A stretch of DNA of 64,000 bases from Candidatus Zixiibacteriota bacterium (GCA_011056555.1 DSEQ01000040.1:1-64000), one strand, 5' to 3'; counted from the stretch's first letter, positions 24,300-34,222 are shown. Notes: generated by a model from the letters alone, not told the origin. Program-made: numbers and translations.

Positions 24300-25649
24300 T
24301 TAAATATGCACCGGACGGTCAGCGGCCACATAACTGGCTTCCATGAATGTTTCACTTATTGTAGGATGGGCATGGACAACACGCGCCAGCTCATCAACCG
24401 TACTTTCGAGACGCATCGCCATCACAGCCTCGGCTATCATATCGGTAGCGTCGGCTGCGACTATATGCACACCCATTACCTCGCCATACTTGGTTTCCGA
24501 TAACACTTTGACAAAGCCTTCGGTTTCGCCTTCGATCATGGCCTTGCCATTGACTGAAAGCGGAAACTTACCTACTTTGTATCCGATTCCCTTCTCTTTC
24601 AACTGCTCCTCGTTCAGGCCGACATAGGCGATCTCCGGGTCGGTGTAAATATTAACCGGCAGCTTGTTGTAGTCAAGAGTCTCCTTGATATCGTTCATAT
24701 GATTGACTGCGGTCAGGGCCTGGGCCGAGGCCACCTGGGCAAAGAACTGCTTGGTAACATCACCGGCGGCATAAACATTGGGCACAGAGGTCTGCATATA
24801 TTCGTTGATTTGCAGAAAATGCCCGTTCATCTCGAGCTCAAGCTCGCCCATTTCCGGCAGAATCGCACGCCGGCGCTTGGCATTCAGGATAATATCGCAT
24901 TCGACGAAGTTATCGCCGACATATACTCCATCCTGGGCATCTTTGGTAATCTCTGACCTAGTATAGACTTTAATCCCGGCCTTTTCAATTTTATCCATCA
25001 CAAACTTGCGAATTTCCTCATCCAGAAACGGTATCAGGCTCTCGCTCTCGGTTACCATAGTCACCTTGCTGCCGGTATAGCGCAGCATTAATGCCATTTC
25101 GCAGGCATTGATACGCCCTCCATCGACCAGAACGCATTCCGGTTTCTCTTCGAGCGCAAAAAACTCGTCGATTTCCATGATCTTTTTCTGATCGATGCCT
25201 TTATACTCGGCTCTCAATGGACGCGATCCTGTGGCGATCAGCATCTTGTCGCAGGTGTATTTTGTGTCGCCCACCCCTACATGCTCTTTATCCAGAATCC
25301 TGGCCTCACCGTTTGAAACCTCAACTCCGTTTTTCTTCATCAGGTATTCCACGCCCTTGACCAGCCTCATCACTATACGGTCCTTTCTCTGGGCCGCCTT
25401 CTTCCAGTTGAATTTCAGGGCTTTCTTGTCCACACCATCGATTCCAAATGATTTGGCATTGGCTATCTTCTTGAAAAGCTTGGCCGATTCGATGAATGCC
25501 TTGGAGGGTATGCATCCCCAGTTAAGGCACATACCGCCCATCCTGGACTTTTCGATTACCGCCGTTTTCATACCCAGCTGTGCGGCACGGATAGCACCCA
25601 CATACCCTGCGGGGCCACCGCCTATGATTATCAGATCAAATGTCGTCAT
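24300..25649 (-). CDS. lpdA: Dihydrolipoyl dehydrogenase (E3)
   Basis: 449 residues. The FAD-binding IIIGGGPAGYVGAIRAAQLG at the N terminus, redox disulfide Cys41/Cys46 in GGMCLNWGCIPSK, a second Rossmann motif around VLVDGGRINACEMALML, YAAGDVT, and the dimer-interface HAHPTISE near the C terminus identify class I dihydrolipoamide dehydrogenase. It reoxidises the lipoyl arm of the E2 and passes electrons to NAD. One detail is unusual: the second nucleotide motif reads DGGRINA rather than GGGxIG/A, a mild departure. It lies nine bases after the E2 gene. Confidence 0.95.
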   Translation of the reverse strand: MTTFDLIIIGGGPAGYVGAIRAAQLGMKTAVIEKSRMGGMCLNWGCIPSKAFIESAKLFKKIANAKSFGIDGVDKKALKFNWKKAAQRKDRIVMRLVKGVEYLMKKNGVEVSNGEARILDKEHVGVGDTKYTCDKMLIATGSRPLRAEYKGIDQKKIMEIDEFFALEEKPECVLVDGGRINACEMALMLRYTGSKVTMVTESESLIPFLDEEIRKFVMDKIEKAGIKVYTRSEITKDAQDGVYVGDNFVECDIILNAKRRRAILPEMGELELEMNGHFLQINEYMQTSVPNVYAAGDVTKQFFAQVASAQALTAVNHMNDIKETLDYNKLPVNIYTDPEIAYVGLNEEQLKEKGIGYKVGKFPLSVNGKAMIEGETEGFVKVLSETKYGEVMGVHIVAADATDMIAEAVMAMRLESTVDELARVVHAHPTISETFMEASYVAADRPVHI

Positions 25650-25658
25650 GACTGCCTC

Positions 25659-27026
25659 CTACATCATTAACATGGTCAAAGGATCGGCCAGCATAGCCAT
25701 CAAATCCTTGATAAATCTGGCAGCATCTGCGCCATCCACAATTCGGTGATCGAAGCTCATGGATAACGGCAGGACATTGCCGGGTACAATTTCGCCGCCC
25801 TTGACCACCGGACGCTGGACAATTCGTCCCACGCCCAGTATGGCCACTTCCGGATAATTTATCACGGGAACACCATAGGTGCCCGCGATCGAACCATAGT
25901 TGGTGATCGAAAAGGTTCCGCCTTTGAGTTCATCGAGCTGGATCTTGCGCTCACGCGCCCTGTCGGAAAGATCTTTGATCGATTCCGCTATTTCAATGAT
26001 GCTTTTGCGGTCGGCATTCTTGATCACAGGAACCATGAGGCCCTCGGGAGTATCAGTGGCAAAGCCTATGTTATAGAACTTCTGGTAGATCACCCGGTTG
26101 TTTTCCATATCCAGCTTGCAGTTCAGGCTCTTATGGCGCCTCAATGCCAACGATACCGCTTTGATTATAAATGGCATGTATGACAGCTTGACGCCCTGCT
26201 CTGCCAGTTCTTCCTTTTTCTCTTTACGAAGCTCGACCAGTCTCGAGACCTCAACCTCCTCAAATGCAGTGGCGTGAGGCGCGGTGAACTTGGACTGCAC
26301 CATGCGATTGATGATCGTCTTCCTGATCTGGGTCAGTTCCTCGACCTCGACCATATCTTCGGCCTCGGCGGGAATTTCGATCTTGCCCGGCTTCCGGGCA
26401 ACTTTGGGACCGGCCTGTTTTTCATCGAAGGCCTTTTTAATGTCTTCTTTCATCACACGGCCGGCGGGACCTGTACCGCGGACAGTATTTATATCGATGC
26501 CAAGGTCCATGGCCATTTTGCGCGCGACCGGTGTTGCCAAAGCCTTTCTTCCGGGCTCTTTTTCGGCTGCCACGGCTGCCTGGGCCTCCATGCCCTCGCC
26601 GGTAGCCGGAAGAAATGCATCGGTGTCAGCCTCTTCAATCTGCCCCACGACGCCAAACCCTTTTTCCTCGATCTTCTTTGTTTTGGTTTTAGCTTTGGCC
26701 ACTTCTGTCCTGGAAGCGGGCTCGCCTTCCGCCTCACGTCCCTCTTTTGGAGGAGCCTTAACTTCGGCTTCTTCTTCGGCCTCTTCGCCCTCGACTTCCA
26801 TTTCAACCAGGGCATCGCCGACATTGATAACTTCGCCCTCTTTACCGTAGGTGTTTTTGATAACACCGTCTTTGGGAATCGGAATATCAGTTACAACTTT
26901 ATCGGTCTCGACATTGACTACGGGGTCGCCCTCCATAACCTCCTGACCCTTTTTCACGTGCCATTTGAGGATTTTGCCTTCGTGAATGCCTTCACCGATA
27001 TCGGGAAACTTGAATACATACAGCAT
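25659..27026 (-). CDS. pdhC: Dihydrolipoamide acetyltransferase (E2) of pyruvate dehydrogenase
   Basis: 455 residues. One lipoyl domain (1-77) carries Lys43 in NVETDKVVTDIP. An Ala/Glu/Lys-rich linker follows, then the E3-binding domain (about 163-200; ATPVARKMAMDLGIDINTVR) and the catalytic acyltransferase domain (about 225-455) with His427 and Asp431 in SFDHRIVDGA. Domain order and length match branched-chain or pyruvate E2 with a single lipoyl domain. It forms the core of the complex encoded by the surrounding genes. Confidence 0.95.
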   Translation of the reverse strand: MLYVFKFPDIGEGIHEGKILKWHVKKGQEVMEGDPVVNVETDKVVTDIPIPKDGVIKNTYGKEGEVINVGDALVEMEVEGEEAEEEAEVKAPPKEGREAEGEPASRTEVAKAKTKTKKIEEKGFGVVGQIEEADTDAFLPATGEGMEAQAAVAAEKEPGRKALATPVARKMAMDLGIDINTVRGTGPAGRVMKEDIKKAFDEKQAGPKVARKPGKIEIPAEAEDMVEVEELTQIRKTIINRMVQSKFTAPHATAFEEVEVSRLVELRKEKKEELAEQGVKLSYMPFIIKAVSLALRRHKSLNCKLDMENNRVIYQKFYNIGFATDTPEGLMVPVIKNADRKSIIEIAESIKDLSDRARERKIQLDELKGGTFSITNYGSIAGTYGVPVINYPEVAILGVGRIVQRPVVKGGEIVPGNVLPLSMSFDHRIVDGADAARFIKDLMAMLADPLTMLMM

Positions 27027-27035
27027 AAATCCTCC

Positions 27036-28013
27036 TTAAAATTCCACAACTTTCTTGATATGATGATAGACGCGATCCGCATCAGGGAAATACAGATCTT
27101 CACCCATCGGAAACGGAACAATCGTATCAAAACCGGTCAGTCGGGTCGGGGGCGCTTCAAGGTACAAAAACGCCTCTTCGTTTACCAGGGACATTATTTC
27201 GGCTGCCACCCCAAAACTGCGGGCGGCTTCGTGGACTATCAGAATTCGGCCCGTTTTCTTGACAGATTCTATAATCGTATCAGTATCCATCGGGAAGATC
27301 GTTCTCAAATCGATTAGCTCGACCGAAATACCGTCCTTCTTGGCTTTGGCGATTCCCTGTTGAGCTGTGCGAAGCATTGCGCCATAAGCCACGACCGTAA
27401 TCTGCTCACCTTCCTGAGCGATTTTGGCTTTTCCGATTTTAATTCTATATGGATCTTCGGGGACCTCCTGCTTGATCGCACGATAGACTTTCTTGGGTTC
27501 CAGGAACATGACCGGGTCATTATCCTCTATAGCCGCAATCATAAGGCCCTTGGCGTCATAGGGTGTCGCCGGCATAACCACTTTCAAACCGGGAATGTGC
27601 CCGTATACAGCCTCGAGTGACTCGCTGTGCATTTCCAATGCCCGCACCCCGCCGCCATAGGGGGCACGGATTACCATGGGGCAGGTAATTGTGCCGCGGG
27701 AACGGTTGCGCATTCTGGAAACGTGTGAAATTATCTGGTTGAAACCGGGATATATAAACCCGGAAAACTGAATTTCTGCTACCGGGCGGAGCCCGCCTGC
27801 GGCCATTCCGACCCCGGTGCCGATGATCATCGATTCTGCCAGAGGTGTATCGAAAACCCTTTTTTCGCCGTATTTCTTCTGAAGACCCTCGGTTACACGG
27901 AAAACGCCGCCCTCGAGGCCGACATCCTCGCCATAAACAACAACAGATTCATCATCTTTGAGCTTGAAATCCAGAGCCGAATTTATGGCCTGTACCATAT
28001 TCATTACCGCCAT
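27036..28013 (-). CDS. pdhB: Pyruvate dehydrogenase E1 component, beta subunit
   Basis: 325 residues. Standard transketolase-type beta subunit: MVQAINSALDFKLKDDESVVVYGEDVGLEGGVFRVTEGL at the start, FDTPLAESMIIGTGVGMA, and the C-terminal domain with HEAARSFGVAAEI and RLTGFDTIVP. With the alpha subunit it decarboxylates pyruvate and acetylates the lipoyl arm. The substrate could in principle be a branched-chain 2-oxoacid; pyruvate is the favoured reading given the nearby ADP-forming acetyl-CoA synthetase. It abuts pdhA directly. Confidence 0.93.
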   Translation of the reverse strand: MAVMNMVQAINSALDFKLKDDESVVVYGEDVGLEGGVFRVTEGLQKKYGEKRVFDTPLAESMIIGTGVGMAAGGLRPVAEIQFSGFIYPGFNQIISHVSRMRNRSRGTITCPMVIRAPYGGGVRALEMHSESLEAVYGHIPGLKVVMPATPYDAKGLMIAAIEDNDPVMFLEPKKVYRAIKQEVPEDPYRIKIGKAKIAQEGEQITVVAYGAMLRTAQQGIAKAKKDGISVELIDLRTIFPMDTDTIIESVKKTGRILIVHEAARSFGVAAEIMSLVNEEAFLYLEAPPTRLTGFDTIVPFPMGEDLYFPDADRVYHHIKKVVEF

Positions 28014-29105
28014 TTAACGGCCCTCCTTTCCGGCCAGATACTTTTCCATCTCCACCTTCTGCTTCTTGAGTATATCCGGCATCTCCTCGTACATGTACTT
28101 AAAAATCTGTTCCAGCGATGTCCGGGGATATTCCTCAACTTCCTTAAACTGTGCGCTGATATCTTTCTTGGCATGCTTGACATAGTCGTTTTCTTTGTCA
28201 TCATCCCAGAGGCCCTTTTTCTCCAGATATTTTTTCATCCGGATAAGAGGATCTTTCTTTTCCCACTCGGCCTCTTCCTCGGCTGTACGATACTTGGTCG
28301 GATCATCGGAAGTCGTATGATAACCGCGGCGGTATGTTTCGGCCTCGATCATAACGGGGCCGTTGCCATCGCGGGCATATTCGGCAGCTTCTTTTGTGGC
28401 CGCATAGACAGCAAAGAAATCATTGCCGTCAACCTGAATACCCGGCATGCCGTACCCGATTGCCTTGTCCGCCAGGTTCTTGGCGGCGGACTGCATTCTT
28501 CTCGGCACTGAAATGGCATACTGGTTATTATTGCAGAAAAATATGACCGGCAGTTTAAATACACCGGCAAAGTTCATTCCCTCGTGAAAATCGCCTTCCG
28601 AGGTTCCGCCATCGCCGAAATATGTTATTACAACCTGATCCGTGCCCTTGTATTTGATGGAATATCCGAGACCCGCGGCATGCGGCACCTGTGAGGCTAC
28701 CGGAACCGCACTGGGCATGAAGTTTACATCATCAGGGGTAACATTGCCATCTTCGCTACCGGCCCAGTAAAGATACAGATCCTTGGCTGTGGCGCCCCAG
28801 TACAGCCAGGCCGCCATCTCACGAAACGCCGGAACCATCCAATCCTTCTTTTTGTCCAGAGCATAGGCGCTGCCGAATGCGGCAGCTTCCTGTCCAAGAT
28901 TCGGGGGCAGAGTAAAAAGCCTTCCCATTCGCTGATAGGCAACAGCCTTAAGATCAACCTGGCGGGCATAGAGCATATACTTGTATGCCTCGACGACCTG
29001 ATCATCAGTCAGTTCGGGCATATTTTTCTCATCCACTATCTCGCCATTCTCGTCCATGATCCGCAACTGTTTGCCCTTAAGCGGATCAAACGTTTTCAAC
29101 AACAT
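28014..29105 (-). CDS. pdhA: Pyruvate dehydrogenase E1 component, alpha subunit
   Basis: 363 residues. The thiamine-diphosphate motif is present as GDGGTSEGDFHEGMNFA followed by VIFFCNNNQYAIS. YRRGYHTTSDDPTKYR is the E1-alpha phosphorylation-loop region. It opens the operon pdhA-pdhB-pdhC-lpdA-lplA; each junction is ten bases or fewer. The 120-base gap to sufT upstream probably holds its promoter. It acts in the cytoplasm. Confidence 0.93.
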   Translation of the reverse strand: MLLKTFDPLKGKQLRIMDENGEIVDEKNMPELTDDQVVEAYKYMLYARQVDLKAVAYQRMGRLFTLPPNLGQEAAAFGSAYALDKKKDWMVPAFREMAAWLYWGATAKDLYLYWAGSEDGNVTPDDVNFMPSAVPVASQVPHAAGLGYSIKYKGTDQVVITYFGDGGTSEGDFHEGMNFAGVFKLPVIFFCNNNQYAISVPRRMQSAAKNLADKAIGYGMPGIQVDGNDFFAVYAATKEAAEYARDGNGPVMIEAETYRRGYHTTSDDPTKYRTAEEEAEWEKKDPLIRMKKYLEKKGLWDDDKENDYVKHAKKDISAQFKEVEEYPRTSLEQIFKYMYEEMPDILKKQKVEMEKYLAGKEGR

Positions 29106-29225
29106 CGGGTACCTCTATCCTTTCGTAAACATCATTGATTTTTCACTATAGTATTATTCCGACTCCAGAATCGGTATATAAGTTTTCGTCAAAATAATCC
29201 ATCTCCCCGTAAATTCAATTGAATT

Positions 29226-29531
29226 TTACCAGATACCGAGAACGTCCTTGGCGTAATCGGAGGCCATCTCTTCGGGATTCCACTGCGGTTCCCACACAAC
29301 CTCAACTTCAGCTTCTGTCACTCCTTCCATCTTCTCAGTAGCAATCCTGACAGCATCGACAAGCTCCGGGCCGTACGGGCAGGCAGGAGTTGTCAGGGTC
29401 ATCAGAATCTTCACTTTACCATCATCAGAAACATCGATATCATATATAAGACCCAGATCGACCACTCCCAGGCCGATCTCAGGGTCCTGAATTGGCGCCA
29501 GCTTTTCTCTAATCTCTTCCGGGGTAATCAT
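29226..29531 (-). CDS. sufT: SufT-like Fe-S assembly factor (MIP18/DUF59)
   Basis: 101 residues of the MIP18 family. The motifs LTTPACPYGPELVDAV (with the conserved cysteine) and a C-terminal VVWEPQWNPEEMASDYAK are typical of SufT, an auxiliary factor for maturing Fe-S proteins, notably lipoate synthase and aconitase. The frame reaches back over the end of sufU, but the ATG at 29531 with GGAGTG upstream is the natural start, five bases after the sufU stop. It is the last gene of the suf operon. Confidence 0.88.
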   Translation of the reverse strand: MITPEEIREKLAPIQDPEIGLGVVDLGLIYDIDVSDDGKVKILMTLTTPACPYGPELVDAVRIATEKMEGVTEAEVEVVWEPQWNPEEMASDYAKDVLGIW

Positions 29532-29536
29532 AGCAT

Positions 29537-30001
29537 TCACTCCGTGCTTATAACCTTCAATTCTGCACCCTTCTCCCATGATTCAATACTGTCGATCAGG
29601 GTTGTCCAGGAAAGAAGAGCACATTTGATTCTAACCGGAAATTTCTTCACGCCCTCCAATGCCTCCAGATCCCCAAGATCCAAATCCGATTCAAAGTCAT
29701 CGCCCTTCAAAAGATGCTTGACCACCCGGGCGATCTCCTTGACCTCATCCAGTGTCTTACCTTTAATGATATCCGCCAGCATCGAGCTGGAGGCAGTACA
29801 GATCGCACATCCGACACAGCTTACGCCCACATCCTCGATCACGCTGTCACTGATTTTCACCTGCACGGTAAGCGAGTCCCCGCAAAGCGGATTTTGTCCC
29901 TGATTTTCGAGATCGGGATTATCCAGGGTCTTCTTCCCTCGCGGATACTTGTAGTGATCCATGAGAATATCCCGGTATAATTCATTAAGATTGCTATCCA
30001 T
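29537..30001 (-). CDS. sufU: Fe-S cluster scaffold/sulfur carrier SufU (NifU-like)
   Basis: 154 residues. Three conserved cysteines are readable: CGDSLTVQV, the VSCVGCAICTASSSML loop, and RIKCALLSWTTL. This is the SufU/IscU-like fold; SufU receives sulfur from the cysteine desulfurase and passes it to SufBCD. AAGGGGAA lies upstream of the ATG at 30001. It follows sufD after a 178-base spacer that in most operons of this type would hold sufS. Confidence 0.92.
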   Translation of the reverse strand: MDSNLNELYRDILMDHYKYPRGKKTLDNPDLENQGQNPLCGDSLTVQVKISDSVIEDVGVSCVGCAICTASSSMLADIIKGKTLDEVKEIARVVKHLLKGDDFESDLDLGDLEALEGVKKFPVRIKCALLSWTTLIDSIESWEKGAELKVISTE

Positions 30002-30158
30002 GGAATTGATTCCCCTTGAGGAGATGCGCATTTGAAGACAGAGATTTTATCATTTCATGCCCCATCTTACCTTTTAAATCAAATGGCGCGGGCTTAATGC
30101 CAGTGCGAGATGTACTATTCTTGCGCCCGCACCATCTTTTATGTTTGTCACTATCCAT
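29994..30158 (-). CDS. Possible small ORF between sufD and sufU
   Basis: A 54-codon open frame (MDSDKHKRWCGRKNSTSRTG at its start, basic throughout) occupies nearly the whole spacer between sufD and sufU. Its TAG stop overlaps the sufU start region by eight bases. In its favour: position and full-length openness. Against it: no Shine-Dalgarno sequence and an internal inverted repeat (30085-30133). It may be just spacer. Confidence 0.2.
   Translation of the reverse strand: MDSDKHKRWCGRKNSTSRTGIKPAPFDLKGKMGHEMIKSLSSNAHLLKGNQFHG
30085..30133. repeat. Inverted repeat in the sufD-sufU spacer
   Basis: GGCGCGGGC (30085-30093) pairs with GCCCGCACC (30125-30133) at eight of nine positions around a 31-base loop. 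A smaller nested GCGAG/CTTGC hairpin lies inside. It could attenuate or stabilise the suf transcript between sufD and sufU, or be a decayed palindromic repeat. No T tract follows. Confidence 0.5.
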
Positions 30159-30179
30159 TTTGATTAAACAACAAGCTTT

Positions 30180-31484
30180 TTATTCTCCGGTTCCGTTTCT
30201 CAGCTTGAATTGCACCATATTTTGCATCATCTGGCGCAAATCATCAGGTACGGATTTCAACAGGGGCTCAATAAAGCCCGTTACGATTGCTCTAACCGCA
30301 TCATCAGTCGAATAACCCCGGCTCTTCAGGTAGAAAACCATCTCCGGATCAATCGGGCCGACAGTTGCGCCATGACTGCAGCGCACCTGATCATTCAAAA
30401 TCTCAAGCTCTGGAATCGATTCTGCCCGAGCGCCCTTGTTCAAAAGTAAGTTTCTATTTTCCTGAAACGCCTCGCAATTTAATGTATTCTCATCGATCTT
30501 GATAAGCCCGGTATAAGCCGACAGCGCCTTATCCTTAAGAACAACCTTGAAATCAATATTTGAGAATGATTCTCCGGCTTTGTGATGATGCATGGTATGA
30601 TGATCGAAATGCTGGTTGTCATCACCGAATAATATACCCAGCATCTGGCTGTAGGCGCCCTGACCGTTGAGAATTGTCCCGAGATTGTACTTGGAAACAT
30701 CGGCCCCAAGAGACACAAAAATCGAGAACATCCTTGCATGCCGGCCGATCCGTGCCCGCTGGGTAACATAAGAGCGCGATTTCTTGTAGAGATTCTGGGG
30801 ACTGACAAAGCGTATCTGTGAATTCTGCCCGCCAAATATCTCCACCGCGCTATTGGCATTGTATGGCTTATCATTCGATTTGCCGGCATAGTCGTCGATT
30901 ATAGTCGCCCTGGAATTATCCCCCACAATGACCAGGAGACGCGGCATGTTATATTTGTCATCCGGATGGCGATGCATGTAAATCGGTTTTCCCAGTTCCA
31001 TGTCGGGAGGAATATAAAGGAACATCCCGCTGTTGAAGAGGGCCATATTCAGCGCCTCAAACTTGCCGAAATCATAGCCGATCAGCTGCCCCAGATATTT
31101 CCGCACCAGCTCGCCATGATTATTGATCGCTTTCTGGATATCCTCAAATATAATCCCCGATGATTTAAGTTCGTCGGAAAGCTGTGTATAGGTAACCCGA
31201 TCGCCATGATTGCATCCAAATGCCGCAAACTCGGGCTTTAATGGCGCAATCTCCTCGTCCTTTATCTCTGAAACCACCGGAAGGACCGACATTTTCTGCT
31301 CCAGGCCATCCGGCATAAACCATTTGGGTTTGGTGTATTTCCAGAGATGCTCGACCTGCGAGGGCATCTCCGCTTCCTGGAAATAGTTCCAGGCGCGAAT
31401 TCTGAGATCATAGAGCCATTCCGGCTCATTTTCCGCAATCGGCCTGAAGGAGACCTTCTGTTCTGTCAATGTTTCTGTTATCAT
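30180..31484 (-). CDS. sufD: Fe-S cluster assembly protein SufD
   Basis: About 434 residues. The SufBD beta-helix core runs from about 125 to 405. The C-terminal family pattern RCSHGATVGPIDPEMVFYLKSRG with the SufD-conserved His is present, followed by the helix AVRAIVTGFIEPLLKSVP. SufD pairs with SufB and SufC to build Fe-S clusters. An in-frame TTG 13 codons earlier overlaps the sufB stop, but the ATG at 31484 is preferred. It is the shorter of the two SufBD paralogues here. Confidence 0.92.
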   Translation of the reverse strand: MITETLTEQKVSFRPIAENEPEWLYDLRIRAWNYFQEAEMPSQVEHLWKYTKPKWFMPDGLEQKMSVLPVVSEIKDEEIAPLKPEFAAFGCNHGDRVTYTQLSDELKSSGIIFEDIQKAINNHGELVRKYLGQLIGYDFGKFEALNMALFNSGMFLYIPPDMELGKPIYMHRHPDDKYNMPRLLVIVGDNSRATIIDDYAGKSNDKPYNANSAVEIFGGQNSQIRFVSPQNLYKKSRSYVTQRARIGRHARMFSIFVSLGADVSKYNLGTILNGQGAYSQMLGILFGDDNQHFDHHTMHHHKAGESFSNIDFKVVLKDKALSAYTGLIKIDENTLNCEAFQENRNLLLNKGARAESIPELEILNDQVRCSHGATVGPIDPEMVFYLKSRGYSTDDAVRAIVTGFIEPLLKSVPDDLRQMMQNMVQFKLRNGTGE

Positions 31485-31515
31485 ATCTGCACCCTGATCA
31501 TTTATAATTTTCAGT

Positions 31516-32943
31516 TTAGCCAACCGAGCCTTCCATTTCCAGTTCGATAAGCCTGTTCAATTCAACAGCATACTCCATCGGAAGCTCTTTTGTGAACGGC
31601 TCGATAAAGCCGTTGATAATGAGCAGGCGCGCCTCATCCTCGGTCAGGCCGCGCGAGGTCAGATAGAACAACTGCTCCTCGGCAACCTTGCTGACCCGGG
31701 CCTCGTGTTCTATGCGAACATTATCATTATCTATCTCCATAGTCGGATAGGTATCTGACCTCGACGCGCCGTCCAGAAGAAGGGCGTCGCATTCCACCGA
31801 TATCTTGCTTCCCTCGGCACCGGGATATACCTTGGCCATGCCCCTGTAGGAAGCTCTTCCACCCGCCTTCGAGATGGACTTGGAGGTCACCCTGGAGCTG
31901 GTCCGGGGGGCGACATGAATCACCTTGGCGCCGGCATCCTGATGCTGGCCATCCCCGGCAAACGCTACCGACAGAATCTCACCTTTGGCGCCCTCACCCA
32001 GGAGATAGACACAGGGGAATTTCATGGTCAGCTTGGAGCCGATATTACCGTCAACCCACTCCACCGTCGCGTTCTTGTGCGCATGGGCTCTCTTGGTCAC
32101 AAGATTGAACACATTCTGCGACCAGTTCTGGATGGTTGTGTATCGTATGTAGGAATCTTCCAGCGAGATCAGCTCAACCACCGCCGAATGCAGTGAATCC
32201 GTTGAGTATGAAGGAGCTGTACAACCCTCTATATAATGTACACGTGAGCCTTTATCGGCGATGATCAGGGTTCGCTCGAACTGGCCCATATTCTCGGCAT
32301 TGATCCGGAAGTAGGCCTGAAGAGGAATCTTGACATCCACCCCCGGCGGAACATAGATAAATGAACCGCCCGACCAAACCGCTGAATTCAGGGCCGCAAA
32401 CTTGTTGTCGTTGGGCGGGATAACGGTCGAGAAATACTTCTTGACGATATCCTCATGCTCCCTGAGACCAGTATCCATATCTTTGAATATAACACCCTGA
32501 TCCTCGAGATTCTTCTGCATCGAATGATATACGACCTCGGATTCATACTGGGCCGATACACCTGCCAGGAACTTGCGTTCAGCCTCGGGAATACCAAGTT
32601 TATCGAATGTGTTCTTGATAGATTCCGGGACCTCGTCCCATGATTTGCCCTGCTTTTCAATCGGTTTTATATAATAGTATATATTATCAAAATCTATACT
32701 GTTCAGGAGCTTGGTATTTCCCCAGGTCGGCATCGGCTTGGACAGAAAGATGTCCAGCGCCTTATGACGGAAATCCGCCATCCAGCGGGGCTCGCCCTTC
32801 ATCTGGGAGATCATCTCCACCACTTCATGATTTACCCCCCTGGCGCCCTTATGGAAATATTCCTCCGGATCACGAAACCCATACCTTGTGGCGTAATCAA
32901 GTCCTATATCTGCAATCTCTTTATTTTTAATAACTTCGGCCAT
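31516..32943 (-). CDS. sufB: Fe-S cluster assembly protein SufB
   Basis: 475 residues with a full-length SufB pattern: [20 protein letters not shown] near the N terminus, [31 protein letters not shown], and the C-terminal [19 protein letters not shown] that distinguishes SufB from SufD. SufB is the scaffold subunit on which the nascent cluster forms in SufBC2D. It starts one base after the sufC stop, so translation is coupled. Confidence 0.96.
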   Translation of the reverse strand: MAEVIKNKEIADIGLDYATRYGFRDPEEYFHKGARGVNHEVVEMISQMKGEPRWMADFRHKALDIFLSKPMPTWGNTKLLNSIDFDNIYYYIKPIEKQGKSWDEVPESIKNTFDKLGIPEAERKFLAGVSAQYESEVVYHSMQKNLEDQGVIFKDMDTGLREHEDIVKKYFSTVIPPNDNKFAALNSAVWSGGSFIYVPPGVDVKIPLQAYFRINAENMGQFERTLIIADKGSRVHYIEGCTAPSYSTDSLHSAVVELISLEDSYIRYTTIQNWSQNVFNLVTKRAHAHKNATVEWVDGNIGSKLTMKFPCVYLLGEGAKGEILSVAFAGDGQHQDAGAKVIHVAPRTSSRVTSKSISKAGGRASYRGMAKVYPGAEGSKISVECDALLLDGASRSDTYPTMEIDNDNVRIEHEARVSKVAEEQLFYLTSRGLTEDEARLLIINGFIEPFTKELPMEYAVELNRLIELEMEGSVG

Positions 32944-32944
32944 A

Positions 32945-33718
32945 TTACACCTCGACTGCCTGCTGATTCTCTGCTTTTAGCCAATCGTAACCCTTCTCCT
33001 CGAGCTCGAGGGCAAGCTCCGGTCCCCCCTCAAGGACGAATTTGCCATTCATCATTACATGAACTTTGTCAGGCTTGATGTAATCCAAAATTCTCTGATA
33101 ATGAGTCACCAGAAGCATGCCGTTTTTGTCCGAGGCTACAGAATTGATGCCCTTAGAAACCACCTTCAATGCATCGATATCCAGACCGGAATCGGTTTCA
33201 TCCAGAATGCCGATCTTAGGATCAAGCATGGCCATCTGCAGAATCTCCAGACGCTTTTTCTCACCGCCCGAGAAACCGTCATTAACATAACGTGTGGCAA
33301 ACGATTGATCTACTTCCAGTAGCTTAAATTTTTCCTTAAGGTCCTTTCTGAACGACCTCAAGGCCTCCTCATCACCTGCATGCCTGGCCTTGACAGCCGC
33401 CCGCAGGAAATTGGCAACAGTCACACCGGGAATTGCCAGCGGGTACTGAAAAGCCAGAAATAATCCCGCCAATGCACGCTCGGTAGCATCCATTTCAAGC
33501 AAATCCTGCCCGTCGATGATGGCCTTCCCGCCCGTGATCTCATAGCTGGGATGCCCGGCTAATGCGTTGGCAAGGCTGGACTTACCCGAGCCGTTGGGAC
33601 CCATTACAGCATGAATTTCGCCCGCCTTTATATCCAGCGAAACACCCTTGACAACCTCCTTGCCCTCTACCTCGACATGGATGTCGGAGAATGAAAATAT
33701 TGTCTTTTTATCGCTCAT
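32945..33718 (-). CDS. sufC: Fe-S cluster assembly ATPase SufC
   Basis: 257 residues, an ABC ATPase. Walker A ([16 protein letters not shown]), the Q-loop region ([13 protein letters not shown]), the signature [12 protein letters not shown] and Walker B with the SufC-specific [15 protein letters not shown] are all present. It powers the SufBC2D complex. GAGGT lies six bases before the ATG, and the Rrf2 gene ends 16 bases upstream. Confidence 0.96.
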   Translation of the reverse strand: MSDKKTIFSFSDIHVEVEGKEVVKGVSLDIKAGEIHAVMGPNGSGKSSLANALAGHPSYEITGGKAIIDGQDLLEMDATERALAGLFLAFQYPLAIPGVTVANFLRAAVKARHAGDEEALRSFRKDLKEKFKLLEVDQSFATRYVNDGFSGGEKKRLEILQMAMLDPKIGILDETDSGLDIDALKVVSKGINSVASDKNGMLLVTHYQRILDYIKPDKVHVMMNGKFVLEGGPELALELEEKGYDWLKAENQQAVEV

Positions 33719-33734
33719 GATTACCTCGTCTTAT

Positions 33735-34193
33735 TCATTTTATTCCAACTTGTATATTCGATGTCATATTTCCGAAATCATAACTGCCCGAGGCCACATC
33801 GGCCAGAGTCATATTCCCCAGAACCCCGTCAATAATCTTGCTGAATTCTTTCCAGATATCACGCACAGTGCAATCTTTTGAATGCGCACATTTTACAAGG
33901 TCGCCGGTGAATTTACGGCAGTGCTTGGGATTATATAAGGGCTCCCCCAGGGCATCAAAAATCTCCTTAAGATCATATTCCTCAGCCGGTTTGACCAGGG
34001 CATATCCGCCCTGACGGCCCCTTACTGCCTTGACCAGACCGGCCTTTTTCAGGATCATCAGGAGCTTCCCCGCATACGAGAGCGAAACACCCTCGGCTTT
34101 TGATATCTCCGGCAATGTCATCGGCCCGCCATTTTTTCTGGCAAGCTGGAGCATGCACCGGAGGCCGTATTCTTCTAACGCCGATACTTTCAC
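33735..34193 (-). CDS. Rrf2 family transcriptional regulator (SufR/IscR-like)
   Basis: 152 residues. The winged helix (about 1-70) shows the Rrf2 pattern YGLRCMLQLAR, then VSLSYAGKLLMILKKAGLV and RGRQGGYAL. Three cysteines, Cys92, Cys102 and Cys108 (HCRKF, KCAHSKDC), sit in the loop where IscR-type regulators bind an Fe-S cluster. It heads the operon and very likely controls suf expression, sensing cluster supply. The start is a GTG with no strong ribosome site, and an inverted repeat lies 30-51 bases upstream (34223-34244). Confidence 0.9.
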   Translation of the reverse strand: MKVSALEEYGLRCMLQLARKNGGPMTLPEISKAEGVSLSYAGKLLMILKKAGLVKAVRGRQGGYALVKPAEEYDLKEIFDALGEPLYNPKHCRKFTGDLVKCAHSKDCTVRDIWKEFSKIIDGVLGNMTLADVASGSYDFGNMTSNIQVGIK

Positions 34194-34222
34194 AATCTTA
34201 TTTCCAAATAATCCTTTATAAT

